A DNA stretch of 40,297 nucleotides from Solobacterium sp. (lineage in GTDB: Bacteria > Bacillota_I > Bacilli_A > Erysipelotrichales > Erysipelotrichaceae): contig JAKVKC010000021.1 of assembly GCA_022486705.1 (NCBI GenBank), forward strand, positions 1-40,297, given 5' to 3'. Under the pieces are notes generated by a model. That model saw only the letters and a program-made list of their open reading frames with translations. It was not told the DNA's origin and made no database searches. The first letter of the stretch is position 1, and each line of letters opens with the position of its first letter. The translations under genes were made by a program, and so were the position numbers. Below, in pieces: positions 23,882 to 31,653 of this stretch.

Positions 23882-24676
23882 ATGATCTTTTATTTTACCG
23901 GGACCGGCAACAGTCTCTATGCCGCACGATCATTGAGCAAAGAGATCTTCAGCATCCCGCAGCAGATGAAGCAGAAAGACCATTCCTATCAGGCCGATCA
24001 GATCGGCATTGTCTGTCCCATCTATGGTCATGAGATGCCGCAGATGGTCAAAGAATTCATTGCCAAGTCTTCCTTTGATACGCCGTATTTCTTCCTGATC
24101 ATTACCTATGGCAATCGTCATGCAAATGCGACGGAGCTGGCAGAAAAGTATCTCGAAAGCAAAGACATGCACGCAGACTATATAACATCGCTTCTGATGG
24201 TCGATAATTTCCTGCCTGTATTTGATATGGCAGAGCAGAAGAAGATCGATAAGCATGTGGAAGATCGGCTGACAAAGATCAAAGCAGATATTGAACAGAA
24301 GAAGCATTGGATCGAGCCAGTGACGGAGGAAGATCGTGCTGCGCATGCTGACTATCTGAAATTGGTCGGTAAGGCAGATGAAAGCATCTGGGCAGATTTC
24401 CGGTATACCGATGCATGCATCGGCTGCGGGATCTGTGCCAAAGTATGTCCCGCTGGATGCATTGCCATCAAGGATGGCCGGCCAGTGAGGAGTGAAGAGA
24501 ACTGTCAGACATGCTATGCATGCATACAAGCATGTCCGCCGAAAGCAATCCAGCTGAATCCAGTATTGGGATTTGCCGAAAAAAATCCGCAGGAAAGATA
24601 TCGCAATGAATATGTGTCAATGGCTGAACTGATCCAAGCCAATCAGCAGAACGAGGAGGAAGAATGGAATACGTAA
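23882..24676 (+). CDS. EFR1-type ferredoxin/flavodoxin-fold protein
   Basis: A 264-residue protein fusing a flavodoxin-like N-terminal domain (MIFYFTGTGNSLYAAR is the FMN phosphate loop) with two 4Fe-4S clusters. The clusters are ligated by C179, C182, C185, C189 and C208, C211, C214, C218 in CIGCGICAKVCP and CQTCYACIQACP. Such EFR1 family proteins are thought to move electrons in anaerobes; the partners are unknown. RBS AAGGAA. It sits between two aldo/keto reductases and its end overlaps the start of the second by 13 bases, so it is likely their operon partner. No signal peptide. Confidence 0.9.
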   Translation: MIFYFTGTGNSLYAARSLSKEIFSIPQQMKQKDHSYQADQIGIVCPIYGHEMPQMVKEFIAKSSFDTPYFFLIITYGNRHANATELAEKYLESKDMHADYITSLLMVDNFLPVFDMAEQKKIDKHVEDRLTKIKADIEQKKHWIEPVTEEDRAAHADYLKLVGKADESIWADFRYTDACIGCGICAKVCPAGCIAIKDGRPVRSEENCQTCYACIQACPPKAIQLNPVLGFAEKNPQERYRNEYVSMAELIQANQQNEEEEWNT

Positions 24677-25524
24677 AACTATATAATGGCGTGCAGATGC
24701 CGATCATGGGATATGGCGTCTATCAGGTCACAAAGGAAGAATGTGAAAGATGCGTCCTAGATGCATTGAAAGCAGGCTATCGTGCTTTGGATACGGCCCA
24801 GAGCTATTTCAATGAAGAAGAAGTCGGCTCTGCTATGCAGAAATCAGGCATCAAAAGAGAAGAGATCTTTCTGACCACAAAAGTATGGATCGAACATTAC
24901 GGCTATGAAGAAGCGAAGAAGTCGGTGTTGATCTCCCTGCAGAAACTGAAGACAGAGTATTTAGATCTGGTCCTATTGCATCAGCCGTTTGCAGACTATT
25001 ACGGCGCATGGCGTGCCTTGGAAGATCTGTATCAGGAAGGAAAGATCCGGGCCATCGGCGTATCCAATTTTTATCCGGATCGATTGGTCGATCTGGCATC
25101 ATTCGCAAAGATCAAACCAATGGTAAATCAGGTCGAGACCCATCCTTTCAACCAGCAGATCGAAGCCCAGAAGTGGATGCAGAAATATGATATCCAGATG
25201 GAGTCATGGGCACCGTTCGGGGAAGGCAGAGGCGGCCTGTTCACCAATGAGGTATTAAAAGAGATCGGTGACAGATATCATAAGAGCACAGCACAGGTCA
25301 TGCTGAGATGGCAGATCCAGCGGGGCATCGCGGTCATACCAAAGTCTGTGCATTATGAAAGAATTGTACAGAATCTTGATGTCTTTGACTTTGCTTTGAG
25401 CGAAGAAGATATGGCAAAGATCCAATCACTTGATCAGAAAAAGAGCTCTTTCTTCTCACACCAGGATCCCGCCATGGTGGAATGGTTCGTAAAGATGGTG
25501 GAAGAAAGAAAAGAAAATAAATGA
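24664..25524 (+). CDS. Aldo/keto reductase
   Basis: A 286-residue intact AKR with the full catalytic tetrad: D43, Y48, K73 and H106 (LDTAQSYFNE, LTTKVW, VLLHQP). The NADP-binding end GIAVIPKSVHYERI is present. It resembles 2,5-diketogluconate reductase-type and glyoxal/methylglyoxal-type AKRs; the substrate is not determinable. RBS GAGGAAG lies inside the end of the EFR1 gene, implying coupling. It is a paralogue of the interrupted AKR two genes upstream and probably covers its function. Confidence 0.9.
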   Translation: MEYVKLYNGVQMPIMGYGVYQVTKEECERCVLDALKAGYRALDTAQSYFNEEEVGSAMQKSGIKREEIFLTTKVWIEHYGYEEAKKSVLISLQKLKTEYLDLVLLHQPFADYYGAWRALEDLYQEGKIRAIGVSNFYPDRLVDLASFAKIKPMVNQVETHPFNQQIEAQKWMQKYDIQMESWAPFGEGRGGLFTNEVLKEIGDRYHKSTAQVMLRWQIQRGIAVIPKSVHYERIVQNLDVFDFALSEEDMAKIQSLDQKKSSFFSHQDPAMVEWFVKMVEERKENK

Positions 25525-25849
25525 AGAATAAATTGATATTAGGTACTGCAATGGCACTGCTGCTAGCAGCAGGATGTGCATCGCAGAGCATTGTATCTGT
25601 GCAGACAGCTGCACCGGCAGCCGCTTCCCCATCGGCTATCCGATCTGGTGGGGAGATGCAGCCTGGCCGATCAATGGTTTTGTCACTGCCAATGATTTTA
25701 CAAATAAAAAAGTTATTTCCTTCTGCACAAGTGCTTCTTCTGAAGTTGGTGACAGCGGCACAGATCTGGCTGAAAAAACGAATGGCGGAAATTGGCTTGA
25801 GGGAAAACGATTCAGCACAGGCAATACAGAAACAGAAATTGCCCAATGA
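25521..25849 (+). pseudogene. Flavodoxin-type lipoprotein with an internal deletion
   Basis: The gene starts at 25521, overlapping the AKR stop by four bases, with a lipoprotein signal (MKNKLILGTAMALLLAAGCAS, lipobox LAAGC). After a short Ala/Pro-rich linker the frame breaks at about 25628. A second frame there reads FPIGYPIWWGDAAWPINGF...VISFCTSASSEVGDSG...GNWLEGKRF and stops at 25849. This is the C-terminal part of a flavodoxin, with the YPIWWG and F.TSASS..GDSG flavin-site segments. Members of the family carry roughly 100 residues between signal and YPIWWG, so most of the fold is deleted and the frame lost. The original was probably an extracytoplasmic flavodoxin working with the redox operon. 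Confidence 0.75.
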
Positions 25850-25880
25850 GCAGAAACATGCATGAAATAAGGAGGAACAG

Positions 25881-26417
25881 ATGAAAAAAGTATTGATCTT
25901 ATCAGGAAGTCCAAGAAAGAATGGAAATTCAGATCTGCTGTGCGATGAATTTATGCGAGGTGCAGCAGAAAAAGGAAATGAAGTCGAAAAGATCCGGTTG
26001 GCAGAAAAGAAGATCGGGTACTGCTTAGGATGCTACTATTGCCGTGAACATCATGGGACATGCGTGCAGAAGGATGATATGGCAGAGATCTTGGAAAAGA
26101 TGATTCAGGCAGATGTGATTGTCCTGGCATCGCCTGTCTACTTCTATGCCATCGATGCCCAGCTGAAGACAGCGATCGATCGTACCGTTGCACGTTGGAC
26201 AGAAGTGAAGAATAAAGAATTCTATTACATCATGACGTGTGCAGATAATAGCAGAGAAGCAATGGATGGAACACTTGCAAGCATGAGAGGCTATGCTGAC
26301 TGTGTGGAAGGTGCCAAGGAAATGGGCATTGTCTATGGAACAGGTGTTTATGAAAAAGGCAAAGTGAAAAATACCGAAGCCATGAAAGAAGCGTATGAAT
26401 GCGGTCTGCATGTTTGA
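25881..26417 (+). CDS. Flavodoxin-fold NAD(P)H-dependent oxidoreductase
   Basis: A 178-residue flavodoxin-like protein of the NADPH-dependent FMN reductase / iron-sulfur flavoprotein group. The FMN loop is SGSPRKNGNSD at 8-18, a cysteine-rich CLGCYYC lies at about 49-55, and the second flavin segment is ASPVYFYAID. The cysteines suggest a redox-active or Fe-S-binding loop as in Isf-type proteins, although only part of the usual motif is present. RBS AAGGAGGA. It is the last gene of the LysR-linked operon, followed by a strong terminator. Confidence 0.85.
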   Translation: MKKVLILSGSPRKNGNSDLLCDEFMRGAAEKGNEVEKIRLAEKKIGYCLGCYYCREHHGTCVQKDDMAEILEKMIQADVIVLASPVYFYAIDAQLKTAIDRTVARWTEVKNKEFYYIMTCADNSREAMDGTLASMRGYADCVEGAKEMGIVYGTGVYEKGKVKNTEAMKEAYECGLHV

Positions 26418-26427
26418 TTGATACAAA

Positions 26428-26472
26428 AAAATACCGTTCGGCAGGAAGTATATTCTCTGCGGACGGTATTTT
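26428..26472. terminator. Bidirectional terminator between convergent operons
   Basis: AAAATACCGT (26428-26437) and ACGGTATTTT (26463-26472) pair perfectly, with an inner GGCAGG/CTGC partial stem. It serves the redox operon and the aquaporin gene on the other strand. Confidence 0.75.
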
Positions 26473-26493
26473 CATTTGGCTTGGAACAGTCTG

Positions 26494-27189
26494 TTAGTTC
26501 TTTTCAGTTTCTAAGAATTTGTAGACGACAGCGGCAATCGATGCGCCGATGATCGGAGCACAGATGAATACCCATAAGCTTGACATCGGAGCCATATTGC
26601 CATTGAACATTGCAATGACAGCCGGGCCGATGCTTCTGGCTGGGTTGACAGATGTTCCGGTCAGACCGATGCCGAAGATATGGATCAGCGTCAGTGTCAG
26701 GCCGATGATCAGACCGCCGAAAGAACCGTGATTTGCTTTCTTTGAAGTGACACCGAGAACGGTCAGGACAAAGACAAATGTCAGTACGATCTCGACCAGC
26801 ATACCGGCAGCACTGCTTCCGCTGACACCGGCTAAACCGTTAGAGCCAAAGGCGCCGGTCATATCCTTGACACCGCCCATCGTAAAGATGGCTGCGGTCA
26901 ATGCACTGCCGCATAAAGCACCGGCGATCTGGGCAATGACATAGCCGATAAAATCTTTTGCGGACATGCCGCCGCTGACAAAGACACCGAGGGAAACGGC
27001 TGGATTGACATGGCATCCTGAGATGTTGCCGATGCAGTATGCTTCCGCAACAATGGAAAGACCAAAGGCCAAAGCTGTTAATAAATATCCTGTTCCCTGT
27101 GCAGGATCGCAGCCGACCAGCATTGCTGTGCCGCAGCCAAAGGTCACCAGAACAGCAGTACCGATGAACTCTGCAATATACTTCTTCAT
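26494..27189 (-). CDS. aqpZ: Aquaporin (AqpZ-like)
   Basis: A 231-residue six-helix channel of the MIP family. Both NPA boxes are intact: N62-P-A64 in HVNPAVS and N182-P-A184 followed by R185 in SVNPARS. His170 before the second half-helix (LIHIFGI) and the small residues around it match the narrow AqpZ selectivity filter, so water rather than glycerol is the likely cargo. RBS GGGGAGGA. A promoter on the minus strand and a short hairpin near the RBS lie upstream. Confidence 0.9.
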   Translation of the reverse strand: MKKYIAEFIGTAVLVTFGCGTAMLVGCDPAQGTGYLLTALAFGLSIVAEAYCIGNISGCHVNPAVSLGVFVSGGMSAKDFIGYVIAQIAGALCGSALTAAIFTMGGVKDMTGAFGSNGLAGVSGSSAAGMLVEIVLTFVFVLTVLGVTSKKANHGSFGGLIIGLTLTLIHIFGIGLTGTSVNPARSIGPAVIAMFNGNMAPMSSLWVFICAPIIGASIAAVVYKFLETEKN

Positions 27190-27225
27190 TTTCTATCCTC
27201 CCCGTAAGATTTTTCTTACCAAAAT

Positions 27226-27254
27226 ATTATAGGAGGAACAGATCGTGTTATCAA
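27226..27254 (-). promoter_or_regulatory. Promoter of the aquaporin gene
   Basis: On the minus strand TTGATA (27254-27249), a 17-base spacer and TATAAT (27231-27226). GTAAGA and TCTTAC form a 6-bp hairpin with a four-base loop in the leader at about 27204-27219. Confidence 0.75.
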
Positions 27255-27376
27255 CGGCAGAACGGCACAGGATCTATTGGAAATCAGTATGAATAAGTTC
27301 TTTGATCTCCGCTTTTTCTGCGCTTTTAGATCAATTGAATGTATACTGAAGTATGTAAAATCAAGGGGAGAGCTTT

Positions 27377-30300
27377 ATGATGAATCAAAAGAGGATCAAG
27401 CATGTACTGATTGAGATCTGTATGCTGGCGGCAGGAACATTCTTCCTGTTTATTGCATTGAACTTTATGAATGTCAGATCAAATATCAGTACGCAGAGAA
27501 CAGACAATCAGACAGAACTGCAGATGGTCTCAGAAAAACTGCAGGCGGCGCAGGAAACATATAAAGAAAACGCAGATTCATTTGATTCCTATGTAAAGGC
27601 CCAGGGAAATGTGATCGCTGACTATTTGGATCATCATGCGGATGGAACTGATTATTTAGCAGATCTTGCGTCCGAGTGGAATTTTACGGGCTATGAATTG
27701 GTGAATGCATCCGGTGAAGTGCTGCAGTCGCATGCTTATACGGCGGATCAGTCATCAAAGGAATATCAGTCTTTTCTGAAAAATGGTACACCGTTCACAT
27801 TGGATCATCAGAGATACTTTGTTTCTTCTTTGAACAATGGCAATAAACTTTATTATGCCTATTCCTATGTACAGGAAGAAGAACAGCTGAATACAACATA
27901 TTCCGTCAAAGATGCATTGGATGCATTGACCGTCGGAAATACAAGTGCTGTCACTGTGATCGATGCAAATGATGGATCCATTATCTATGCCGACGATGAC
28001 AGTCTGATCGGCAGCGATGCGGAGACGTCAGGCTATTCTTTATCAGTCCTGACGGATGGCTATGAAGGAAAGACAGATATCAATCATGTATCCAGCTATG
28101 TCAGTGTACAGAAGAACGGCAGTTCTCTGCTGGCTGTTTCTAAGCCATATGCGGATCTTGTCGCAAAGAATCAGCTGGCGATCAATCTGATCCTGTTTGC
28201 GGTATGCATTGTGATTGCATTGCTGATCCTGTATTCGGACTTTATTCATCAGGACCGCATGCAGAATATCAAAGCAGAAGAACAGGTACATCTGTTTGGT
28301 AAGCTGTATTATCATCCTGTTCTTGGCGCAAAGATCAGAACGGTGATGACAGTCAGTATTGCCGTGATCTTTCTGCTGACGTTCTATTTAGAAACACTGA
28401 GCCCATTGTCACGGCAGGGAACACTTTCGGAAAATCGCCTGTCTTCGGTCGGTGAGATCTTAGCTCATAATGATGAAACGATCACTGCTGTCAGACAGGA
28501 ATATAACAGTCAGTATACAAAACTGGCAAAGCAGATGGCATCTCTGCTGAAACTGGATCCTTCGATGATCGATCATGATACATTGAAGAGAATTGCCGGC
28601 ATTGAGAATCTTCGCTCGATCTACGTTTTCGATGGCAATGGAAATGCGGTAGGTATCAGCGATGATGTCCGCCGCTACAGCATCAGTACAGATCCAGACG
28701 ATCAGTCCTATGCTTTCCAGAAAGTTGTCAATGGCAGTCAGTCGGTCTATATCCAGGATGCAGGCTATGATGATCTTGGGGAGTATGTGCAGTTCATTGG
28801 GGTGCAGAGAGCGGATGCGGATGGCATGGTGCAGATTGGTCTGGAACCATCGCGCTTAGAAGAACGCCTGAAGGCCAACAGTCTTTCCAATTCATTGAAC
28901 AGTATCAATATCGGACAGAATGGTTTCCTGTTTGCAGTGGATCAGGATTCCGGCACCGTATCTTCTTATCCATCTGCATCTTTTGAGAATAAGAATGCAT
29001 CTGTTCTTGGCATCTCTTCCGCTGCTTTGACCGATGGCTATTCCGGCATTCAGAATTTAGACGGTGAAGCTTATTTCCTCAATGGTTTCCTATACAATAC
29101 AGATTACGTCTATACAGCAATTCCATTATCAACAATCTATGCAAGCAGGCTTTCGGCTTCATTGGAAGTGACGCTGGTCAGTGCCATTATTATTCTTGTG
29201 ATCTCTTTATTTATTACGGTATCACCGAAGCAGTCGGAGAAGGCAGAAGCAATTCCGGATCCGGAAACAAAGGAAAATGCAGCAGCATCGGAGCCATCCT
29301 TCTTTCATCATCAGCGGATGAGCGGCCATCAATCATGGACGCAGAGCGCAAGCAGCCGTTATGGCGACAATGTCCGCTGGTCGGATAAGAGCCCGGAGCA
29401 GAAGCTCTGGTCGCTGACCGGAGGCGTGATTGCTTTGACGGCAATTCTGGTGACGCTCTATGTTGAGATCTTCCGCCGCGAAGCTATGACGAACAATATT
29501 CTTCATTATATTGTCAATCGCCGCTGGGAAAAGGGCGTCAATCTATTTTCACTGACCTACTGTGTCTTTGTGATGACAGATATCATTGTGTTCACGGGAC
29601 TGATCCGTATGATCATACTGAATCTGTTTGGCCGCTTCGGCAGCCGCAGTGAGACTGTCGGCCATCTGCTCAGCAGTTTCCTGAAATATGCGATGATCAT
29701 CGGCGGCATCTTCTACTGTTTAAGTGCCTTCGGTTTAGATATGAATACACTGCTGGCTTCTGCCGGCATCCTGTCCGTTGTTGTCGGCTTAGGAGCCCAG
29801 AGCCTGATCGGCGATATCTTAGCTGGTATCTCCATTGTCTTTGAAGGTTCCTTCCGGGTCGGCGATATCGTGACGATTGATGGCTGGCGCGGTGAAGTTG
29901 TTGAGATCGGCATCCGTACAACAAAAGTGCGCAGCGGCGGAAATGATATCCGCGTCTTCAACAATTCAAAGATCTCCAGTGTCGTCAATATGACCAAACA
30001 GTATTCCTATGCCAATGTTGATGTCGGCATCGACTATGGTGAATCTTTGGAACATGTAGAATCTGTCTTGAAAGAAGAACTGCCGCGGATCCAGAAGAGA
30101 ATCCCAGCCATTGTCAGCGGTCCTTTCTACAAAGGTGTCACGGAATTGGCTGCCAGTTCTGTGAATATCCGTATCCTTGCCCAGTGTTCTGAAGCAGACC
30201 GCATTCAGGTGACCCGTGATCTGAATCGTGAGATCCTATTGGTCTTCTCCAAGAATCATATCAATATTCCTTTCCCTCAGGTCGTGGTCAACCAGCCGGC

Positions 30301-30400
30301 AGCTACGGTAGCCGAAGCGACCAAGCACGAGAAAAAAGAAGCAGAGAACTTCGTGACGGAACAGAAAGAACAGTCCAAAGATCTCCATAAGGATGAATAA
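27377..30400 (+). CDS. Mechanosensitive channel (MscS family) fused to Cache-type sensor domains
   Basis: A 1007-residue membrane protein, far longer than MscS (about 290). TM1 is at about 10-29, followed by a first extracytoplasmic domain with a Cache-like end (VTVIDANDGSIIYADDDSLIGSD). TMs follow at about 267-287 and 322-343, then a second, dCache-like domain (IYVFDGNGNAVGISDD...GFLFAVDQDSGTVSSYP...YVYTAIPLSTIYA) and a TM at 597-616. A Ser/Gln/Pro-rich loop leads to more TMs (about 676-700, 722-750, 764-785). The MscS pore helix (LLASAGILSVVVGLGAQSLIGDILAGI, 792-825) and beta domain (FRVGDIVTIDGWRGEVVEIGIRTTKVRS) follow, then a charged tail. MscS releases solutes on osmotic shock; here channel opening may also respond to a ligand, which is inference. 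RBS AAGGGGAG. Confidence 0.85.
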   Translation: MMNQKRIKHVLIEICMLAAGTFFLFIALNFMNVRSNISTQRTDNQTELQMVSEKLQAAQETYKENADSFDSYVKAQGNVIADYLDHHADGTDYLADLASEWNFTGYELVNASGEVLQSHAYTADQSSKEYQSFLKNGTPFTLDHQRYFVSSLNNGNKLYYAYSYVQEEEQLNTTYSVKDALDALTVGNTSAVTVIDANDGSIIYADDDSLIGSDAETSGYSLSVLTDGYEGKTDINHVSSYVSVQKNGSSLLAVSKPYADLVAKNQLAINLILFAVCIVIALLILYSDFIHQDRMQNIKAEEQVHLFGKLYYHPVLGAKIRTVMTVSIAVIFLLTFYLETLSPLSRQGTLSENRLSSVGEILAHNDETITAVRQEYNSQYTKLAKQMASLLKLDPSMIDHDTLKRIAGIENLRSIYVFDGNGNAVGISDDVRRYSISTDPDDQSYAFQKVVNGSQSVYIQDAGYDDLGEYVQFIGVQRADADGMVQIGLEPSRLEERLKANSLSNSLNSINIGQNGFLFAVDQDSGTVSSYPSASFENKNASVLGISSAALTDGYSGIQNLDGEAYFLNGFLYNTDYVYTAIPLSTIYASRLSASLEVTLVSAIIILVISLFITVSPKQSEKAEAIPDPETKENAAASEPSFFHHQRMSGHQSWTQSASSRYGDNVRWSDKSPEQKLWSLTGGVIALTAILVTLYVEIFRREAMTNNILHYIVNRRWEKGVNLFSLTYCVFVMTDIIVFTGLIRMIILNLFGRFGSRSETVGHLLSSFLKYAMIIGGIFYCLSAFGLDMNTLLASAGILSVVVGLGAQSLIGDILAGISIVFEGSFRVGDIVTIDGWRGEVVEIGIRTTKVRSGGNDIRVFNNSKISSVVNMTKQYSYANVDVGIDYGESLEHVESVLKEELPRIQKRIPAIVSGPFYKGVTELAASSVNIRILAQCSEADRIQVTRDLNREILLVFSKNHINIPFPQVVVNQPAATVAEATKHEKKEAENFVTEQKEQSKDLHKDE

Positions 30401-30403
30401 GAA

Positions 30404-30859
30404 ATGCTGACATATCACAGAATGAATGAAACAGAAATGAAGATCATCGCGGATTGGAAGTATGAAGGCGTGTATGCCCAGTATGACATGATGTCTTATG
30501 AAGAAATGCAGAAGAAGCACTTTGCCTTTGCCAATCCGGAGAATCATTACTATACGTTTTATGAAGGTACAGAGATGGTCGGATTCATCAATCTTTATGA
30601 AGAAGAAACACGTGTTTTCTTCGGTATCGGTGCTGCGCCGGAAATGTGCAGTCATGGCTATGGAAAACAGATGTGCTGTCAGGCGATGCAGATCGCTGCA
30701 CAGGAATTTCCCGGCAAGCCGCTGTATCTGGAAGTGAGGTCATGGAACGAACGAGCAATCCGCTGCTACGAAAAAGCAGGCTTTGTCAAAGTGCCAGGCA
30801 TCATTGAACAGGAGACATATGCTGGCAAAGGTGAATTTGTTCAGATGATCAGCAAATAA
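30404..30859 (+). CDS. GNAT family N-acetyltransferase
   Basis: A 151-residue acetyl-CoA-dependent transferase. The acetyl-CoA loop lies in CSHGYGKQMCCQAM (a Q/RxxGxG/A type motif), preceded by the strand RVFFGIGAAPE and followed by LYLEVRSWNERAIRCYEKAGFVKV, the classical ending. It begins three bases after the MscS-family stop and is probably co-transcribed. The substrate is unknown; the N-terminus resembles RimI/aminoglycoside-type members only generally. Confidence 0.85.
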   Translation: MLTYHRMNETEMKIIADWKYEGVYAQYDMMSYEEMQKKHFAFANPENHYYTFYEGTEMVGFINLYEEETRVFFGIGAAPEMCSHGYGKQMCCQAMQIAAQEFPGKPLYLEVRSWNERAIRCYEKAGFVKVPGIIEQETYAGKGEFVQMISK

Positions 30860-30869
30860 ATACTATAAG

Positions 30870-30905
30870 AAGGATCCAGCAGAGACTGTACTGGATCTTT
30901 TCTTT
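30870..30905 (+). terminator. Terminator after the GNAT gene
   Basis: GATCCAG pairs with CTGGATC across an 11-base loop, followed by a TTTTCTTTT tract. Confidence 0.75.
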
Positions 30906-30960
30906 TGCTGGTCTGTTTTAGCCCTGGCTGAACCATGGTAAAATGATGGCGGAAAACAAT

Positions 30961-31653
30961 ATGAAAAAACGGATGCTGATTATAGAAGATGAATACTATC
31001 TTGGCGATATGCTGAGAGACTGGTTCCGTCAAAGAGGCTTTGAACCAACGCTCTGTGAGAATGGCATTGATGGCATGAATGAAGCCCTGTCCAATGCATA
31101 TGCAGTCATTATTCTTGATGTGATGCTGCCTGGCATGGATGGTTTCAGCGTATTGGAAGCTGTAAGAAAAAAAGAGATTCATACACCGATCGTTATACTG
31201 ACGGCACGCAGTGAACTGCAGGATAAGCTGCAGGGATTTCATACCGGAGCAGATGACTATGTGACCAAACCGTTTGCGGTTGAAGAATTGGATGCCAGGG
31301 TCAATGCTCTTTTGGAACGGGCCCATGATGTGAGCAGCGAACAGATCAGAGGAGCAGGTATGATCCTTGATCGCAATGATCGGTGTTTGAAAAATGAAAA
31401 GACAGGGGCGTCTGTAAAGCTTTCTGGAAAAGAATATACCTTGGCTGAATTTCTGCTTCTTAACTGCGGTCAGCTTCTTTCAAAGTCACAGATCACGGAA
31501 GCAATTTGGCAGAATGGAAAAGAGCCTTCTTACAATAATGAAGAAGTCTATATTTCTTTTCTCCGCCGCAAAATGAAATTCATCGGTGCGCATGCATGTA
31601 TTGAAACAGTGCGCAGTGAAGGCTATGAACTGAAGGCAGATCATGATTCTTAA
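30961..31653 (+). CDS. OmpR-type response regulator
   Basis: A 230-residue two-domain regulator. The receiver domain (1-115) has the acidic pocket ED/D53 (IILDVMLPGMDG), T81 and K103 (VTKPF). The C-terminal winged helix (about 140-228) shows LSGKEYTLAEFLLLN and the recognition-helix region YISFLRRKMKF...IETVRSEGYELKA. The start at 30961 is preferred over an ATG at 30943, which lies in a likely -10 (TAAAAT). The kinase gene overlaps the stop by 11 bases. The likely target is the tannase-like gene downstream, whose promoter carries an OmpR-style direct repeat. Confidence 0.9.
   Translation: MKKRMLIIEDEYYLGDMLRDWFRQRGFEPTLCENGIDGMNEALSNAYAVIILDVMLPGMDGFSVLEAVRKKEIHTPIVILTARSELQDKLQGFHTGADDYVTKPFAVEELDARVNALLERAHDVSSEQIRGAGMILDRNDRCLKNEKTGASVKLSGKEYTLAEFLLLNCGQLLSKSQITEAIWQNGKEPSYNNEEVYISFLRRKMKFIGAHACIETVRSEGYELKADHDS

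Noticed and set aside
27335-27361. TTGAAT...TAAAAT promoter for the MscS-family gene
   Set aside because: The spacer is only 15 bases and the start would fall within the RBS, so no promoter is claimed.
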